DNA from: Caproicibacter sp002399225
Lineage (GTDB): Bacteria; Bacillota; Clostridia; Oscillospirales; Acutalibacteraceae
NCBI GenBank assembly: GCA_036756705.1
Contig: DAIOKN010000043.1
Coordinates: 1 to 12,440, forward strand
Reading direction: 5' to 3'
Length of the DNA stretch: 12,440 bases
The notes under the pieces: generated by a model
Databases searched by the model: none
Seen by the model: only the letters and a program-made list of their open reading frames with translations
Told to the model about the DNA's origin: nothing
Part shown: in pieces, positions 1 to 7,324 of the stretch
Position numbering within the stretch: the first letter of the stretch is position 1
Layout of the letters: each line of letters begins with the position of its first letter
Translations under genes and position numbers: made by a program

Positions 1-81
1 ACCATGATTTTGTTAAAGTAATACATATCTTCCGATTTTTCAAACAAGGCCTAGCGGAAGGAAAAAGGGGAGAAGAGAAAT

Positions 82-1059
82 ATGCCTAATATTAAAGATG
101 TGGCAAAACTTGCGGGCCTTTCGGTAGGCACTGTTTCGCGCGTCCTGAACAACAGGGGCTATATCAGCGCAAAAACCCGTGTTAAAGTGGAAAATGCAAT
201 GCAGCAACTGTACTATGTGCCCAATGAGCTCGCGAAATCCATTTTTCGACATTGTACAAAGATTATCGGAGTGATTGTCCCGTCCATATCTCATCCGTAT
301 TTCGGAAAAATAGTGGAATCGATGGAGCACTATGCCTTTCAGGCCGGTTACAAAATTCTGCTCTGCAATTCCTATTACGACAGCAAAAAGGAAATGGAAT
401 GTTTTCAGATGCTCCGGAGCAACAAGGTGGACGGAATTATTCTCGCCAGCCGGAGTGTAGAATTGGGCAACGCCGTAAATTGGCGTTTGCCGCTTGTGAC
501 GATTGACCGCATTTTGTGTGAGAATATTCCCTGCGTCTCATTGGATAATTATCAGGGCGGTGTTCTGGCGACTAGGTGCCTCATCGATTGTGGGTGCCGC
601 CATCTTGCTTATATCAGCGGAACGCCGTCACTTCATTTGACTGCAAATCTGCGGACCAACGCATTTACGGATACCTGCCGAAAAAGCGGGCTGGAACCGG
701 TGATTATTTCCACCGATGAATCGGACTTTGCCGCGATGGACTATGAAAAGAAAATTGCCCGCCTTTTTGCTGACAATCCTGAAATTGACGGGGTCTTTGC
801 CAGCAGCGATATTATCGCCGCGCAAGTCATTCATGAGGCGTGGAAAATGGGCAGACGGATTCCGGAAGATCTTCACGTCGTTGGGTTCGACGACACCAGC
901 ATTGCGCGGTTTTCCACGCCGTCGCTGACAACGGTCAGCCAGCCCATGGAATCGATTGGCCGGTACGCCGTCGATATCATTATCCGGCAGATTGCCGGTG
1001 AAATCGTGCCGCTGCGCACTGTCTTGCCGGTTTCCCTCGTAAACAGAGAATCGTCCTGA
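82..1059 (+). CDS. LacI/GalR-family transcriptional repressor
   Basis: Predicted DNA-binding repressor of 325 residues, the normal length for LacI/GalR proteins. Seen: an N-terminal helix-turn-helix at residues 4-23 (IKDVAKLAG...VGTVSRVLN), a hinge region around 45-58 (YVPNELAKSIF), then a periplasmic-binding-protein-like effector domain from about 60 to the end with the family motifs GVIVP, DGIILAS, DNYQGG, GVFASSD and VVGFDD. The ATG is preceded by AAGGGGAGA at a usable distance. In the hinge, the position normally held by the minor-groove leucine (ARSL) is isoleucine (AKSI). It lies 66 bases before a fructokinase gene and is the first gene of a probable regulator operon, so I infer that it senses an intracellular sugar or sugar phosphate and controls this locus. 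The effector cannot be read from the sequence. Family assignment is very secure; the sucrose or fructose link rests on context. Confidence 0.95.
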   Translation: MPNIKDVAKLAGLSVGTVSRVLNNRGYISAKTRVKVENAMQQLYYVPNELAKSIFRHCTKIIGVIVPSISHPYFGKIVESMEHYAFQAGYKILLCNSYYDSKKEMECFQMLRSNKVDGIILASRSVELGNAVNWRLPLVTIDRILCENIPCVSLDNYQGGVLATRCLIDCGCRHLAYISGTPSLHLTANLRTNAFTDTCRKSGLEPVIISTDESDFAAMDYEKKIARLFADNPEIDGVFASSDIIAAQVIHEAWKMGRRIPEDLHVVGFDDTSIARFSTPSLTTVSQPMESIGRYAVDIIIRQIAGEIVPLRTVLPVSLVNRESS

Positions 1060-1125
1060 ACGCGCAAGCCAATGTGATTAACGTGCAGTGGAAGAGATAA
1101 TCGAAAAGGAAAGAGGAAAGATACT

Positions 1126-2082
1126 ATGTCAGAGGCAGTTGCACTGGGAGAAGCCCTTATAGATTTCACACCGGCGGGGTGTTCGGCGTCGGGCAATCCG
1201 CTGTTTGAGCGCAATCCCGGCGGAGCGCCAGCCAATGTGCTGGCGCAGTTGGCAAGGCTAGGTGTGGATACGGCGCTGATTGGCAAAGTTGGAGACGACA
1301 TTTTCGGCCAAGCGCTGCGGGAAACATTCCGTAGCGTTGGCATTCGTACGGATGGGCTGATCCTGTCGCAGGATTACAATACGACTCTTACGTTTGTGCA
1401 GATCAACGAATGGGGGGACCGTTCCTTCTGCTTTGTCCGCAATCACGGCGCGGATAAGATGCTGACACCGGAGGACGTGAATTATCGGCTGTTGGACGGG
1501 GCCAAACTGTTTTATTTCGGAGGGGTGGCGCTCACCGATGATCCGGCGCGCAGTACGGCCCTTGCCGCAGCGGCCGAAGCCCGTCGACGCGGACTGCTCA
1601 TCGCCTATGACCCAAATTATCGTCCACTGCTCTGGAAAGAAGACGCAGCCCGTGTCCTGAAACAGGGACTGCAGTTTGCGGACGTTCTGAAGGTCTCCGA
1701 CCTCGAATGTCAGATGCTTTCTGGGGAAGAGAATCTGGAAGCCGGTTCGGCACTGCTGTCGGAGCAGTATGATATTCCGCTGGTTTTTGTGACGCTGGGA
1801 CCGAAGGGCGCTGCGTTCCGCTTTGGCAGCATTTACCGACAGCAGCCAACCTTTGATGTCAAGACCGTTGATACGACCGGCGCCGGAGATTCCTTCTTCG
1901 GCAGTGTCCTTTATCGCATTCTGCGTACCGGGAAAAGAGTAAACGAGTTGTCGTCCGACGAAATTGACGAGTTCATGCGGTTCGCCAATGCAGCAGGCTC
2001 GCTGGTTACGACAAAAAAAGGAGCCGTTTGTTCCATGCCGGACCTCGGACAGATTCAGGCCCTTTTGACGCGGGCAGGCTGA
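1126..2082 (+). CDS. PfkB-family sugar kinase, probable fructokinase
   Basis: Ribokinase/PfkB-fold kinase of 318 residues. Seen: the N-terminal substrate-binding signature NPGGAPANVLAQLARLG (about residues 30-46), a GKVGDDIFG motif, YDPNYRPLLW near the middle, and the C-terminal ATP/anion-hole signature DTTGAGDSF, in which Asp255 is the expected catalytic base. The GGAPANV form of the first motif is typical of PfkB fructokinases rather than ribokinases or phosphofructokinases. Expected reaction: ATP + D-fructose giving fructose 6-phosphate in the cytoplasm. This fits the sucrose phosphorylase at 10191-11661, which releases free fructose. The start ATG follows AAGAGGAAAG. Its stop lies 36 bases before the histidine kinase start, so it is placed among the regulators rather than with the other catabolic genes. 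2-keto-3-deoxygluconate or other sugar kinase activity is possible from family alone; context favours fructose. Confidence 0.9.
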   Translation: MSEAVALGEALIDFTPAGCSASGNPLFERNPGGAPANVLAQLARLGVDTALIGKVGDDIFGQALRETFRSVGIRTDGLILSQDYNTTLTFVQINEWGDRSFCFVRNHGADKMLTPEDVNYRLLDGAKLFYFGGVALTDDPARSTALAAAAEARRRGLLIAYDPNYRPLLWKEDAARVLKQGLQFADVLKVSDLECQMLSGEENLEAGSALLSEQYDIPLVFVTLGPKGAAFRFGSIYRQQPTFDVKTVDTTGAGDSFFGSVLYRILRTGKRVNELSSDEIDEFMRFANAAGSLVTTKKGAVCSMPDLGQIQALLTRAG

Positions 2083-2104
2083 CATTTGGCGCGCGGAAAC
2101 CTGT

Positions 2105-2110
2105 GGAGGG
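2105..2110 (+). promoter_or_regulatory. Ribosome binding site that fixes the histidine kinase start
   Basis: GGAGGG lies eight bases before the ATG at 2119. An in-frame TTG at 2086 would add 11 residues but lies upstream of this site and only three bases after the fructokinase stop, so 2119 is taken as the start. Confidence 0.75.
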
Positions 2111-2118
2111 TAAAAACC

Positions 2119-3846
2119 ATGCTGAGAAATGCGAAACGGAAGAAACATTCTCTGATCCAGCGGCTGATTACTATGCTGAGCCTCCTTATTGGTGTACTGG
2201 TAATCGTGCTGTTGGCAACTTATCTCTATTCGCTGCGTATCGTGCAGACCAATACCGTGAACCTTTCTCAAAACGCCGTGTCCATTTATGTTAACGACAT
2301 GAACAACAGCTTAATCAACATGTCAAGAACGCTCGACGAACTGGCGTTTAACACTATTAAGCTTTCAGATCTCAGCAGTACGGAAGAGACACAGCGGTAT
2401 TTTATTTCCGTAAATCTGCTCAACATTCTGAATGCGAAAATTAACTACGGTACCGACGCAGATGCCTATTTCATCAAAAACACAGGCAGCAGTTTGGTGC
2501 TGACGAGCTTCAGTAACCGTATCAGCGGGATCAGCACGGCGCAGGTCAACGATTATCTGCGGAAGCACAATCTTTTTTCCGCCATGCCGCAGCAAAACCA
2601 CTGGGCGCCGGTTGCGATAGCCGGAAGCTGGTATTATCTGAAATACTACTGCATCGACGGGAATGACATCGGCGTTCTCGTCTCGACGGACACGCTGATG
2701 TCCTATGTGCGGCAGACGGCCGGCGAATATGGGAATTACGTCTTGACGGACGGGCAGGGGCGCTGTCTTTCCGCAGTGGGAACTCAGACGAAAAAAATGT
2801 CTCTGGGTTCGGAAAAACCCGGGAATAAAGAAAAAGTTGCGGTCCTCACCGACCGGAATGAACTGATCGTTACTGGCACGGTCAATCAATGCGAAGCCCG
2901 TGTCTCCAACCTGATTCCGCGCAGTAATGTTTTGCAGGGATTCACAGTTATACAGTGGTCATTGATTTTGATGGTGCTTCTCTGCCTGTGTCTGGTAATC
3001 GGCATTCTGGCTTTTGCCAACCGTGAGATTCTCAGCCCGGTCGTCCGTCTCATCAGGGCGATTTGGGAGGTTCAGTCCGGCAATCTGGACCGGCAGGTAA
3101 ACTACAGTGCCAACACCCGGGAAATGAATTTGCTGAAAAAATCTTTTAATCATATGATGCGGCAGATCAAAGTCCTGAAGATCCGTTCCTATGAGGAAAA
3201 AATCAGCCGCCAGAAAGCCGAACTGAAATATCTGCAGATGCAGATCCGGCCGCATTTTTATCTGAATGCCCTGACCACCATTCACAGCATGACCTATCAG
3301 AACAAAAACGAGCAGATCCGGAGCTTTATCGAGGCGCTTTCCAACCATTTGCGGTATACAATCCGCGACGGCGTCACTCAGGTTACGCTGGCGGAGGAAA
3401 TCCGCCATATTGAAGACTATATTCGGATGCAGGAGATTCGCTTCCCGGACAGTGTGCTTTTTGTAGCCGACATAGTACCCGAGGTCAAGGAGTGCCTGAT
3501 TCCGCAGTTTTTATTGCTTACGTTTGTGGAGAATGCGTTTAAGTATGCGATGTCTCTGGATACGACGCTGTCGCTGATGCTGCAGGGCAGGAAAACGAAA
3601 AAAAACGGTCGCCCGGTTTTGGCACTGGTGCTGGAAGACAACGGCAAGGGATTTCCTGAGGATGTGATTCAGCGTATCAATGCCCCGATCGTAAAACAGA
3701 TCAATCCGGACGGCAGGCAGATCGGCCTTTACAATGTCAAAAAAACGCTGTCGCTTTTCTACGGGAAAGAAGGCGGCATGGTGCTTTCCAATTGCCTGCC
3801 GTCCGGTGCCCATGTGGAAATCACGATCCCTCTTGGGAAGGAGTGA
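2119..3846 (+). CDS. Membrane sensor histidine kinase, YesM/LytS type
   Basis: Sensor kinase of 575 residues from the ATG at 2119. Seen: a basic N-terminus then a membrane helix at about residues 13-38; an extracellular sensor region of about 235 residues; a second membrane helix near 278-302; a HAMP-like linker with LSPVVRLI and an amphipathic stretch to about 355; then a His_kinase domain of the LytS/YesM class. The phosphoacceptor is His379 in QIRPHFYLNAL. The HATPase region has the N box VENAFKYA (Asn472), EDNGKGFP and IGLYNVKKTL. Paired by a 4-base gap with an AraC-type response regulator, the classical arrangement for carbohydrate-sensing pairs beside ABC importers in Firmicutes. I infer that it detects an extracellular sugar, directly or with the binding protein encoded at 5665, and phosphorylates the next gene product. 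The ligand is not visible in the sequence. Confidence 0.93.
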   Translation: MLRNAKRKKHSLIQRLITMLSLLIGVLVIVLLATYLYSLRIVQTNTVNLSQNAVSIYVNDMNNSLINMSRTLDELAFNTIKLSDLSSTEETQRYFISVNLLNILNAKINYGTDADAYFIKNTGSSLVLTSFSNRISGISTAQVNDYLRKHNLFSAMPQQNHWAPVAIAGSWYYLKYYCIDGNDIGVLVSTDTLMSYVRQTAGEYGNYVLTDGQGRCLSAVGTQTKKMSLGSEKPGNKEKVAVLTDRNELIVTGTVNQCEARVSNLIPRSNVLQGFTVIQWSLILMVLLCLCLVIGILAFANREILSPVVRLIRAIWEVQSGNLDRQVNYSANTREMNLLKKSFNHMMRQIKVLKIRSYEEKISRQKAELKYLQMQIRPHFYLNALTTIHSMTYQNKNEQIRSFIEALSNHLRYTIRDGVTQVTLAEEIRHIEDYIRMQEIRFPDSVLFVADIVPEVKECLIPQFLLLTFVENAFKYAMSLDTTLSLMLQGRKTKKNGRPVLALVLEDNGKGFPEDVIQRINAPIVKQINPDGRQIGLYNVKKTLSLFYGKEGGMVLSNCLPSGAHVEITIPLGKE

Positions 3847-3850
3847 AACC

Positions 3851-5437
3851 ATGAAGCTTTTGATTGTGGACGACGACCTGAATACCGTGCAGGTGATCCG
3901 GGATTCCATTGAGTGGGACCGGCTGGGGTTCAACGACGTTCTGGTTGCGTTCGGCGGAACGGGTGCGCAGAAGATTATCTTGAAGGAGAAGCCGGATGTC
4001 GTTTTATGCGACATCGAGATGCCCTGCGGTTCAGGGCTCGATCTTCTTCAGTGGATCCGGTCTGAAAAACTGGAAACCGAGTTCATTTTCCTGACCTGTC
4101 ACGAAAACTTTGAATTTGCAGCGCAGGCAATTAAATATGACGCCGCCGGTTACGTGACCAAACCGTTTCAACCGGATAAAATTGTTACCACCGTATGCAA
4201 GGCCGTTCGCAAAATTATGGATAAAAAGCGCCTTACCCAGTTCAGCGAATACGGAAAGTGCTGGTTCGACATGCAGCGGAACATTGAGGAAAATTTCTGG
4301 CGCGATGTGTTGTTTTACAGCATTCCGCCGGATGACGCCGTCGTTCGTGCGGAACTAAAAAAGCGGAGGCTGCTCGGAATCGCCGTGCAGGAACCGGTGC
4401 GGCTGTTTCTGGTAAGTCTCGTCAAGTCGCAGATCAGTCCGGATTGGGAGCCGAGCAGCTTTCAGTACGCCCTTCGGAACCTGTGCTCCGAGATAGTGTT
4501 CGGTCAGCCCAACATGGAACGATGTGTGGTCTATGATACGGTAAGTAGCCTCTATGCCGCGTTGCCTGTGCCGGATGCGGAACCGGAAAGCCTGAGAGTG
4601 CGGGGAAGCCGTTGCGTGAAATCGTGTCGGATATATTTAAACTGTGTGGTTAACTGCTATATTGGTAGGCCATGCCGGATATCTGAACTTGGCTGGCACC
4701 GTAAGGAACTGGAACAGATAGACTGTGACACGGCGGCGGTAAACGGACTGGTTCTACTGCAAGGTGAGACGGTCCTGCAAAAGCAACAACCGGGCTTTTC
4801 GCTGGACGGCTCTGCCTATACCGAATTGTTGGAATCTGGAGAACAGCTTAAGGTGGTCAACCGCCTAAAGCAACAGCTGGAAGAAATAGCCGCGGTTCCG
4901 GGACCAACCGATTTTTCTCCGATTTATCAGGACTTTTCCCAGATTCTATACTCGGTGCTCAATCGGCACGAGATTCAGGCGCACAAAGTGTTTGAAGATG
5001 ACTTATCTAAATCCTTGTCGCAAAATGCCGTTCATTCGCTGTTTGACATGATGAAATGGGCCAATTTTGCTTCGGGTCGTGTGGTGGAAATCATAAAACG
5101 AACGCGCCAGTCGAAAAATGTGGTGGAACAGGCTAAAAATTACATTCAGGAGAACTATTCGAGGCACATCAACCGGAACGACATCGCCGCCAGCGTCTAT
5201 CTGACGCCGGATTATCTTTCGCGGCTTTTCAAAAATGAAACGGGACTTTCACTGCATGACTACCTCAACCGATACCGTATCCAAAAGGCGAACGAACTAC
5301 TGGTGGACCCGAACCGCTGCATCAGCGAAGTGGCAATGCAGGTGGGCTTTTTTAATATTTCATATTTCTCCACGGTTTACAAAAAATTCACAGGGCGCTC
5401 TCCGAACGAGGTTCGCAAAACAGGTTTTCCGTGCTGA
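3851..5437 (+). CDS. Response regulator with AraC-type DNA-binding domain, YesN type
   Basis: Response regulator of 528 residues. Seen: an N-terminal receiver with the acidic cluster DDD at 7-9, phosphoacceptor Asp54 in LCDIEMP, Thr82 and Lys104 in VTKPF; a middle region of about 300 residues containing a cysteine-containing NCVVNCYIG motif of the sort found in long YesN-like regulators; and a C-terminal AraC/XylS domain from about residue 424, with two helix-turn-helix units (NRNDIAASVYLTPDYLSRLF and ISEVAMQVGFFNISYFS) and the closing KKFTGRSPNEVRK. The ATG at 3851 has GGAAGGAGTG just upstream and starts four bases after the kinase stop. An open frame extends upstream to 3734 but only by overlapping the kinase gene. 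It probably activates the transporter operon beginning at 5665; the TTTTTG repeats at 5518-5550 are the best candidate site. Ends directly before a terminator. Confidence 0.94.
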   Translation: MKLLIVDDDLNTVQVIRDSIEWDRLGFNDVLVAFGGTGAQKIILKEKPDVVLCDIEMPCGSGLDLLQWIRSEKLETEFIFLTCHENFEFAAQAIKYDAAGYVTKPFQPDKIVTTVCKAVRKIMDKKRLTQFSEYGKCWFDMQRNIEENFWRDVLFYSIPPDDAVVRAELKKRRLLGIAVQEPVRLFLVSLVKSQISPDWEPSSFQYALRNLCSEIVFGQPNMERCVVYDTVSSLYAALPVPDAEPESLRVRGSRCVKSCRIYLNCVVNCYIGRPCRISELGWHRKELEQIDCDTAAVNGLVLLQGETVLQKQQPGFSLDGSAYTELLESGEQLKVVNRLKQQLEEIAAVPGPTDFSPIYQDFSQILYSVLNRHEIQAHKVFEDDLSKSLSQNAVHSLFDMMKWANFASGRVVEIIKRTRQSKNVVEQAKNYIQENYSRHINRNDIAASVYLTPDYLSRLFKNETGLSLHDYLNRYRIQKANELLVDPNRCISEVAMQVGFFNISYFSTVYKKFTGRSPNEVRKTGFPC

Positions 5438-5439
5438 CA

Positions 5440-5483
5440 GGGTGTCACAGGAACGAAAGATTCCATGTGACACCCGATTTTTT
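5440..5483 (+). terminator. Intrinsic terminator after the response regulator gene
   Basis: Left arm 5440-5453 (GGGTGTCACAGGAA) pairs with 5461-5475 (TTCC, a bulged A, TGTGACACCC) to give 14 base pairs around a 7-base loop, followed by six T at 5478-5483. It starts three bases after the stop codon of the response regulator gene. It separates the regulator transcript from the transporter operon, which therefore needs its own promoter. Confidence 0.9.
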
Positions 5484-5490
5484 CGAAAAA
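5479..5490. repeat. AT-rich palindrome TTTTTCGAAAAA
   Basis: A perfect 12-base palindrome overlapping the T tract of the terminator and about 60 bases upstream of the -10 box. Like the palindrome at 5562-5571 it is centred on TCGA. It may be an upstream operator or only the consequence of a T tract followed by an A tract. Confidence 0.35.
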
Positions 5491-5517
5491 TTTGGTTTTT
5501 TTAAAAAAATTCCGCGG

Positions 5518-5550
5518 ATTTTTGAAAGCATTTTTGGAAACTTTTTGATA
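5518..5550 (+). promoter_or_regulatory. Three phased TTTTTG repeats, candidate response-regulator site
   Basis: ATTTTTGAAAGC (5518-5529) is followed directly by ATTTTTGGAAAC (5530-5541) and then TTTTTGATA (5542-5550), so TTTTTG begins at 5519, 5531 and 5542. The 12- and 11-base steps are close to one helical turn, placing the repeats on one DNA face, as expected for the paired helix-turn-helix units of AraC-type regulators. The array occupies the place of the -35 box. The repeats are seen; the binding protein is inferred. Confidence 0.5.
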
Positions 5551-5554
5551 TAAT
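5546..5554 (+). promoter_or_regulatory. Extended -10 promoter of the transporter operon
   Basis: TGATATAAT contains a perfect TATAAT (5549-5554) with an extended TG motif one base upstream. The nearest -35-like sequences are TTGAAA at 5522-5527 (21-base spacer) and TTGGAA at 5534-5539 (9-base spacer), both badly placed, which fits an extended -10 or activator-dependent promoter. Predicted start is around 5561, giving a leader of about 104 bases before the lipoprotein gene. It lies downstream of a terminator, where a promoter is needed. Confidence 0.75.
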
Positions 5555-5577
5555 AAACTTGCTCTCGAGAGGAGTTT
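5555..5577. promoter_or_regulatory. Palindrome at the predicted transcription start, candidate repressor operator
   Basis: CTCTCGAGAG (5562-5571) is a perfect palindrome centred on CG, flanked by the further arms AAACT (5555-5559) and AGTTT (5573-5577). It begins right after the -10 box, so a bound protein would block initiation. CG-centred palindromes are typical LacI-family operators and a LacI-family gene lies in the same locus. The repeat is seen; the partner protein is inferred. In RNA it could also form a short 5' stem. Confidence 0.45.
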
Positions 5578-5602
5578 CCATTCGTAAAACCTGAAAATCA
5601 TC

Positions 5603-5634
5603 TCTGCAGACGCCACAGGCCGGCGATTTGCAGA
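5603..5634 (+). other. Leader hairpin before the binding-protein gene
   Basis: TCTGCA (5603-5608) pairs with TGCAGA (5629-5634) and, inside, CGCC (5611-5614) pairs with GGCG (5622-5625), leaving a 7-base loop and small internal bulges. There is no T tract, so it is not a terminator. It ends 30 bases before the lipoprotein ATG and might stabilise the transcript. I do not recognise a known riboswitch. Confidence 0.4.
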
Positions 5635-5664
5635 AATACCACAGAAAGTAGAGAAGTTAGTAAT

Positions 5665-7187
5665 ATGAAAAAGACCAAAATTCTTGCGGCTCTGTTAGCA
5701 GCCTCGCTTTGCTTTCCTTCCTTCGCTCTGACAGGCTGTTCGCAGTCATCCGGTCAGTCGTCGTCGGGAAGCACCGCACTTTCGTCCACACCGACGGATA
5801 TTACTTACGCATTTGTTACATTCAACAATGTTCCCTCCGATACCAGGCCGGAAGAGAAGGCGATCAATGCCATCACAGAAAAAGCAATTAACGTTCGTGT
5901 CCACCTGAAACTGTATTCCGTTTCAAACTATCAGCAGCAGATGACGCTGCAGATTTCGAGCGGCCAGCAGCTGGATCTGTTCCACAGTCTGGGTGATCTG
6001 AATCAGTACATTTCAAAAAATGAAGTTGTACCTCTGGATAGTCTGCTCAGCGAGTATGGCAAGAACATCAAAAGCNNNNNNNNNNGCCTGCCGAATTTCT
6101 GAAGTGCACGAGTGCCAACGGCAAGCTTTACGGCATTCCCACCTATAAGGGCGTCGCGATTGCGCCGAATTTTGTATATCGTTTGGATATTTTAAATGGG
6201 ATCGGCGTTTCGCCCGACAGCATTAAATCCATCAACGACCTAGACGCCGTTTTTGCTAAAGTGAAAGCGAAGTACCCGAACATGACGCCGATTGCACCAT
6301 GCAATTCCGGGGACATCGGTACGTTGGATGCCATCACCGATGTGGATTCACTGACAGATAACCAGTTCCTGCGCACAGGCGTTCTGGTGGGCGACAGCAC
6401 AAAAGTCGTCAATTATTATGAGACGTCGGAAGTCAAAACGCTTTTGAAACTGGCCCATACCTGGTACACGAAGGGCTATATCGCCAAAGATGCAGCTACC
6501 GCCACAACTCTGGCCGCGCAGGCTATTGCGGCAGGGCAGGCGTTCTCCTATATCGGCGGGTACGCCGGAAAAGAATCCGCCGCGCAGATCAGTGCGCAGA
6601 CCGGCAAAAAAATGGGCATGGTACGCATCGGTTCGCCCTATGTTGCAACCGACAACGTCAACTCCATTACGTGGGTCATTCCGACCACCAGCAATCATTC
6701 GGCAGCGGCCATGAAGTTTCTCAACCTGACCTATTCCAACAAGGATGTGCTGAACACTCTGCTGTACGGCATCGAAGGTCAGGATTACGTCAAGACGAAC
6801 AGCGACCATATCGCTTATCCGAATGGCAAGAATGCTCAGAACGTGTCTTATACAGCTTCACTCAGCAGCGGCCTGCTGGGCAACGAGTTCCTCGATTATC
6901 TGCTGGAAGGGCAGAGCTCTGCCGATCTGAAGCTGATGGATCAGGAAAACAAAACAGCTCCGCGTTCGAAGGCATTCGGCTTCACGTTCGATTCCAGCTC
7001 CGTTAAGACACAGTATTCCAGCGTGAACAATGTTTTGAACCAGTATCTGCCCGGCCTTCGCTGCGGTATTCTTGACCCGGACACGCAGCTTGCAAAACTG
7101 AACAGCGACCTGAACGCAGCGGGTCTTAACGATATTATTAAAGCCAAACAGTCTCAGCTTGACAGCTGGCTCAAACAGCAGAAATAA
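5665..7187 (+). CDS. Sugar ABC transporter substrate-binding lipoprotein, LplA/LipO type with DUF3502 (interrupted by assembly gap)
   Basis: Extracellular solute-binding protein, family 1. The N-terminal 137 residues begin with a lipoprotein signal peptide: MKKTK, a hydrophobic core, and lipobox LTGC with Cys25 as the lipidated residue, followed by a Ser-rich linker. After a run of ten N the gene continues in another frame from 6087 with PAEFLKC, GKLYGIPTYKG and APNFVYRLDIL, motifs typical of LplA/LipO-type proteins. The C-terminal 70 residues match DUF3502 (FTFDSSSVKTQYSSVNNVL, YLPGLRCGILDPD, final LDSWLKQQK). About 504 residues plus the missing part, normal for the family. The reading frame fits only if the gap is 2 modulo 3 bases long, so the apparent stop near 6100 is an artefact. 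It would deliver sugar to the permeases at 7325 and 8260. Ribosome binding site is weak (GAGAAG). The sugar cannot be read from sequence; context suggests a sucrose-like compound. Confidence 0.9.
6076..6085. other. Assembly gap (ten N) inside the binding-protein gene
   Basis: Ten N. The upstream frame ends exactly at a codon boundary (AGC, 6073-6075); the downstream frame needs G6086 as the third base of a codon. The true gap must therefore be 2, 5, 8, 11... bases, not ten; ten is a placeholder. Confidence 0.95.
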
Positions 7188-7222
7188 TGACCGCAGCTTC
7201 TTAATGAAGCATGGGATTTCAC

Positions 7223-7251
7223 ATAGGGTAAAGCTCAGAACTTCACCCTAT
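7223..7251 (+). other. Hairpin between binding-protein and permease genes
   Basis: ATAGGGT (7223-7229) pairs with ACCCTAT (7245-7251); a mismatch and three more pairs (AAG/CTT) extend the stem around a 7-base loop. A loose T-rich stretch follows but no clean T run. Such hairpins after binding-protein genes often allow partial termination or protect the upstream mRNA, giving more binding protein than permease. Confidence 0.55.
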
Positions 7252-7272
7252 CTGTTTCAGTTTTACCAGATG

Positions 7273-7301
7273 TTCCGGCCGTTGAAACGAACTGGCCGGA
7301 A
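7273..7301 (+). other. GC-rich hairpin just upstream of the permease ribosome binding site
   Basis: TTCCGGCC (7273-7280) pairs perfectly with GGCCGGAA (7294-7301), with GTT/AAC inside and a 6-base loop. No T tract follows. The stem ends nine bases before the GAGGG ribosome binding site of the first permease gene, so it may block 3' decay into the binding-protein message or influence permease translation. Confidence 0.55.
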
Positions 7302-7324
7302 TGCAGGATTGAGGGATTTCAACA

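Noticed and set aside
1..81. Promoter for the repressor gene in the left edge (TTGTTA at 10-15)
   Set aside because: No convincing -10 box at the right spacing; the promoter may lie left of the window.
1258..2271. Long open frame of 337 codons on the minus strand
   Set aside because: It lies opposite the fructokinase gene, shows no recognisable domain, and is an expected shadow of GC-balanced coding sequence.
3734..3850. Upstream extension of the response regulator
   Set aside because: It overlaps the end of the kinase gene in another frame, and the receiver domain starts exactly at the ATG 3851 with a good ribosome binding site.
4561..4650. Possible pair of compensating frameshifts in the response regulator, because a neighbouring frame reads GKPLREIVSDIFKL
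   Set aside because: The main frame stays open and its NCVVNCYIG segment resembles the conserved cysteine motif of long YesN-type regulators, with a plausible RCVKSCRIYLNC lead-in. The other frame ends at a stop right after.
5523..5536. Catabolite-responsive element (cre) resembling TGAAAGCATTTTTG
   Set aside because: The central CG is CA and the right end lacks CA, so it misses the key positions; it is explained better as part of the TTTTTG repeats.
6183..7187. Separate second solute-binding gene starting at TTG 6183
   Set aside because: The frame is open back to the N run and encodes the expected upstream family motifs (LYGIPTYKG), so it is the continuation of the lipoprotein gene.
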